NCBI GenBank assembly: GCA_038200385.1 | Contig: JBBPYA010000100.1 | Coordinates: 1-8,287, forward strand | Length of the DNA stretch: 8,287 bases | Source of the DNA: JBBPYA01 sp038200385 | GTDB lineage: Bacteria; Actinomycetota; Actinomycetes; Mycobacteriales; Geodermatophilaceae | Direction of reading: 5' to 3' | Shown: positions 6,960 to 8,287 of the stretch, one piece after another | Layout of the letters: every line of letters begins with the position of its first letter | Position numbering within the stretch: position 1 is the first letter of the stretch | Made by a program: the position numbers and the translations under genes | Notes under the pieces: model-generated | Database searches by the model: none | What the model saw: only the letters and a program-made list of their open reading frames with translations | Told to the model about the DNA's origin: nothing

Positions 6960-7948
6960 GCACCGCCACCTCGCCACCGGTCCACCCCGCCAGCGGCCCC
7001 CCGGACCGGATCGCGCTGGCCGAGCACGACGCCGGCCTGCCCTCGGACCCGGGGACCGGGAGGCACGTCGCGGCTTGCCTGCAGTGCCAGGCGGTGCTGG
7101 CGGCCCTGCGTGCGGTCCGCGCCGACGTCGCGTCACTGGTCGGTACGCCGATGCCCACGGCCATCGCTGACCGGATCGGCTCCGCGCTGACCGCGGCCCG
7201 GGCCGCCGAGGTGGACGTCGCCGACCACCCGGAGACCAGCTCCGGGACCGCCGCCCAGACAGCGGCCGAACCCGCCGCGGGATCCGAGACCGTACAACCG
7301 GCGACAGCGGCAGCGCCCGCCGCAGGGTCCGAAGGCGGCGCCCAGCAGTTGCCCGAGGCTGAGCCAGCGGGATCCGAGACCGGACAGCCGCCCGCACTGC
7401 TGGACGAACCGGACAGCGGGCGGCACCGGCAGGCCGACGCGGCGGAGCTGGCGACGTACCGCCGTGGCCGCTGGCGCAACGCCACTGCCGGCATCGCCGC
7501 GGGGATCGTACTGTTCGGCGGCGGGACGTACCTGCTCACTCAGCCGGGCGGCAGTGAGTCGGCGACCTCCAGCGTCGACTCCGGCGGATCGGTGTCCTCC
7601 GGGAACGACCCGGGCCGGCCGGCGGCGCTACCGAGCTACGACCGGGTCTCGCTGCAGGCCGCCGTACCGACCCTGCTCACCAGCGCCACCGCTGCCGGGG
7701 GAGGCGGGTCCGACGCCGAGTCGTCCGGGGAGGGCCAGGACCAGACGCACCGGGAGTGCTTGGCCGGCATCCCGGTCTCCGGGTCGACGTTGCTGACCTC
7801 GGTCCGGGCCCTGTACGAGGGCCAGGACGCGCTGATCCTGATCCTGGACACTGCGGATCCCGCGCGGGTCCAGGTCACCGTCGTGTCCGCGGACTGCGGC
7901 TCCGGCACGGACGTCACCGTGCTGGACGCGTTCGAGACCGCTCGGTGA
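6956..7948 (+). CDS. rsmA: Membrane-anchored zinc-motif anti-sigma factor of SigM (RsmA-like)
   Basis: 330 residues. The N-terminal cytoplasmic region has the ZAS zinc signature H37-x3-C41-x2-C44 (HVAACLQC), as in anti-sigma domains that clamp ECF sigma factors. A low-complexity linker (about 85-165) carries three 15-residue repeats. One TM helix follows at about 176-194 (after YRRGRWRN), then an extracellular domain with a Ser/Gly spacer (about 196-225) and a folded C-terminal part (about 226-330) holding only two cysteines, C268 and C314, which could form a disulfide. The start overlaps the sigM stop by ATGA with a strong ribosome site, so the two are co-translated. The role, inhibition of SigM with release by an external or redox signal, is inferred from the motif and position. 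It is longer than M. tuberculosis RsmA (Rv3912, about 250 residues), mainly through the linker. The signal sensed is unknown. Confidence 0.5.
   Translation: MSTATSPPVHPASGPPDRIALAEHDAGLPSDPGTGRHVAACLQCQAVLAALRAVRADVASLVGTPMPTAIADRIGSALTAARAAEVDVADHPETSSGTAAQTAAEPAAGSETVQPATAAAPAAGSEGGAQQLPEAEPAGSETGQPPALLDEPDSGRHRQADAAELATYRRGRWRNATAGIAAGIVLFGGGTYLLTQPGGSESATSSVDSGGSVSSGNDPGRPAALPSYDRVSLQAAVPTLLTSATAAGGGGSDAESSGEGQDQTHRECLAGIPVSGSTLLTSVRALYEGQDALILILDTADPARVQVTVVSADCGSGTDVTVLDAFETAR
7274..7408 (+). repeat. Three 45-bp tandem repeats in the anti-sigma linker
   Basis: Three in-frame units at 7274-7318, 7319-7363 and 7364-7408 encode 15-residue blocks that each begin A/P-A-G-S-E (residues 107-121, 122-136, 137-151). 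Units 1 and 3 share a perfect 16-bp core, GCGGGATCCGAGACCG, at 7277 and 7367, exactly 90 bp apart; the middle unit is more diverged. The repeat lengthens the cytoplasmic linker between zinc domain and membrane without changing the frame. Confidence 0.5.
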
Positions 7949-7951
7949 CCC

Positions 7952-7970
7952 CGGCCGGCGGGCCCGGCCG
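7952..7970 (+). terminator. Possible GC-rich stem-loop terminator after the sigM-rsmA pair
   Basis: A perfect 7-bp inverted repeat (CGGCCGG / CCGGCCG) around a 5-nt loop starts 3 nt after the anti-sigma stop. There is no T-run, but actinobacterial terminators often lack one. An alternative pairing joins CCCCGG at 7949-7954 with CCGGGG at 7976-7981. Its place between the operon end and the trxB promoter supports a terminator, but such GC-rich DNA forms stems easily. Confidence 0.5.
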
Positions 7971-7992
7971 CGCGCCCGGGGCCAGGCCAGCA

Positions 7993-8018
7993 GGAATGTC
8001 GGACCCTGCGAGCATGTT
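7993..8018 (+). promoter_or_regulatory. Sigma-R/sigma-H-type promoter of trxB
   Basis: GGAAT at 7993-7997 is followed by exactly 18 nt and then GTT at 8016-8018. This is the consensus GGAAT-N18-GTT recognised by the disulfide-stress sigma factor SigR of Streptomyces and its mycobacterial counterpart SigH, both known to drive trxB. Transcription would begin near 8025, giving a leader of about 30 nt. The match and the expected target gene make this a strong call, and it implies a SigR/RsrA-type pair elsewhere in the genome. Confidence 0.5.
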
Positions 8019-8057
8019 CAGGTCAGCGACACCACGTGGGAGGGGTTGGCAACAGCG

Positions 8058-8287
8058 GTGACCGACACGGTTCGCAACGTCATCATCATCGGCTCGGGTC
8101 CGGCCGGGTATACCGCGGCGATCTACGCCGCCAGGGCCAACCTGCATCCGCTGGTCTTCGAGGGCAGCCAGTACGGCGGCGCGCTCATGACCACCACCGA
8201 GGTGGAGAACTTCCCGGGCTTCCCCGAGGGAATCACCGGCCCGGAGCTGATGGAGCACCTGCGCGGGCAGGCCGAGCGCTTCGGCGC
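8058..8287 (+). CDS. trxB: Thioredoxin reductase TrxB, N-terminal part (3' partial)
   Basis: The first 76 codons are visible. The enzyme uses NADPH and FAD to reduce thioredoxin in the cytoplasm. The FAD-binding GxGxxG motif is IIGSGPAGYTAAIYAARA (residues 10-27), followed by the family-typical GGALMTTTEVENFPGFPEGI and a GPELMEHLRGQAERFGA helix; the redox CxxC and NADPH-binding domain lie beyond the window. The GTG at 8058 (VTDTVRNVIIIG) has the usual TrxB N-terminal length. The purine run GGGAGGGG at 8038-8045 lies 12 nt upstream, a rather long spacing. An in-frame TTG at 8046 would abut that run and is unlikely. In relatives trxA follows trxB; that cannot be seen here. Confidence 0.5.
   Translation, partial: MTDTVRNVIIIGSGPAGYTAAIYAARANLHPLVFEGSQYGGALMTTTEVENFPGFPEGITGPELMEHLRGQAERFG

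Noticed and set aside
6204..7397. 397-codon open frame on the - strand opposite sigM and rsmA
   Set aside because: Arg/Pro/Gly-rich, antisense to two clear genes, and without a recognisable motif.

Overview
The window is one end-to-end gene block from a high-GC actinobacterial chromosome. Third codon positions are almost all G or C, starts are often GTG, and neighbouring genes overlap by 4 nt. Gene order matches the conserved locus known in Mycobacterium tuberculosis as Rv3909-Rv3910(mviN/murJ)-sigM-rsmA-trxB, and the equivalent locus in Streptomyces. I cannot name the genus from the sequence.

Layout, all on the + strand: (1) 1-1473, the C-terminal 490 residues of a large exported, membrane-anchored DUF6049-type protein, cut by the window edge. 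(2) 1470-3104, lipid II flippase MurJ, overlapping gene 1 by GTGA. (3) 3176-6226, a 1016-residue single-pass membrane protein with a catalytically dead kinase domain, a disordered linker of about 530 residues, one TM helix and an extracellular discoidin-like domain. (4) 6267-6959, ECF sigma factor SigM, possibly on a leaderless transcript. (5) 6956-7948, its membrane anti-sigma factor with an H-x3-C-x2-C zinc motif, overlapping sigM by ATGA. (6) 8058-8287, the N-terminus of thioredoxin reductase TrxB, behind a near-ideal sigma-R/sigma-H promoter. No gene-free stretch exceeds 300 bp; the longest is the 109 bp before trxB.

The genes link cell-wall precursor export to envelope and redox stress. 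MurJ flips lipid II. The pseudokinase would be its phospho-regulated partner; in mycobacteria the two are one polypeptide, but here they are separate genes. SigM and its anti-sigma factor form a transmembrane signalling pair. TrxB belongs to the disulfide-stress regulon.

The most unusual signal is in the pseudokinase linker. In two stretches (about 4010-4190 and 4270-4680) the codon-usage signal sits in the +1 frame relative to the open gene. The second stretch contains ten 18-bp units that encode a Pro-led hexapeptide, with the Pro invariant only in that +1 frame. This suggests paired compensating frameshifts tolerated in a disordered linker, or local sequence errors. No mobile element, tRNA, rRNA or CRISPR array was seen.
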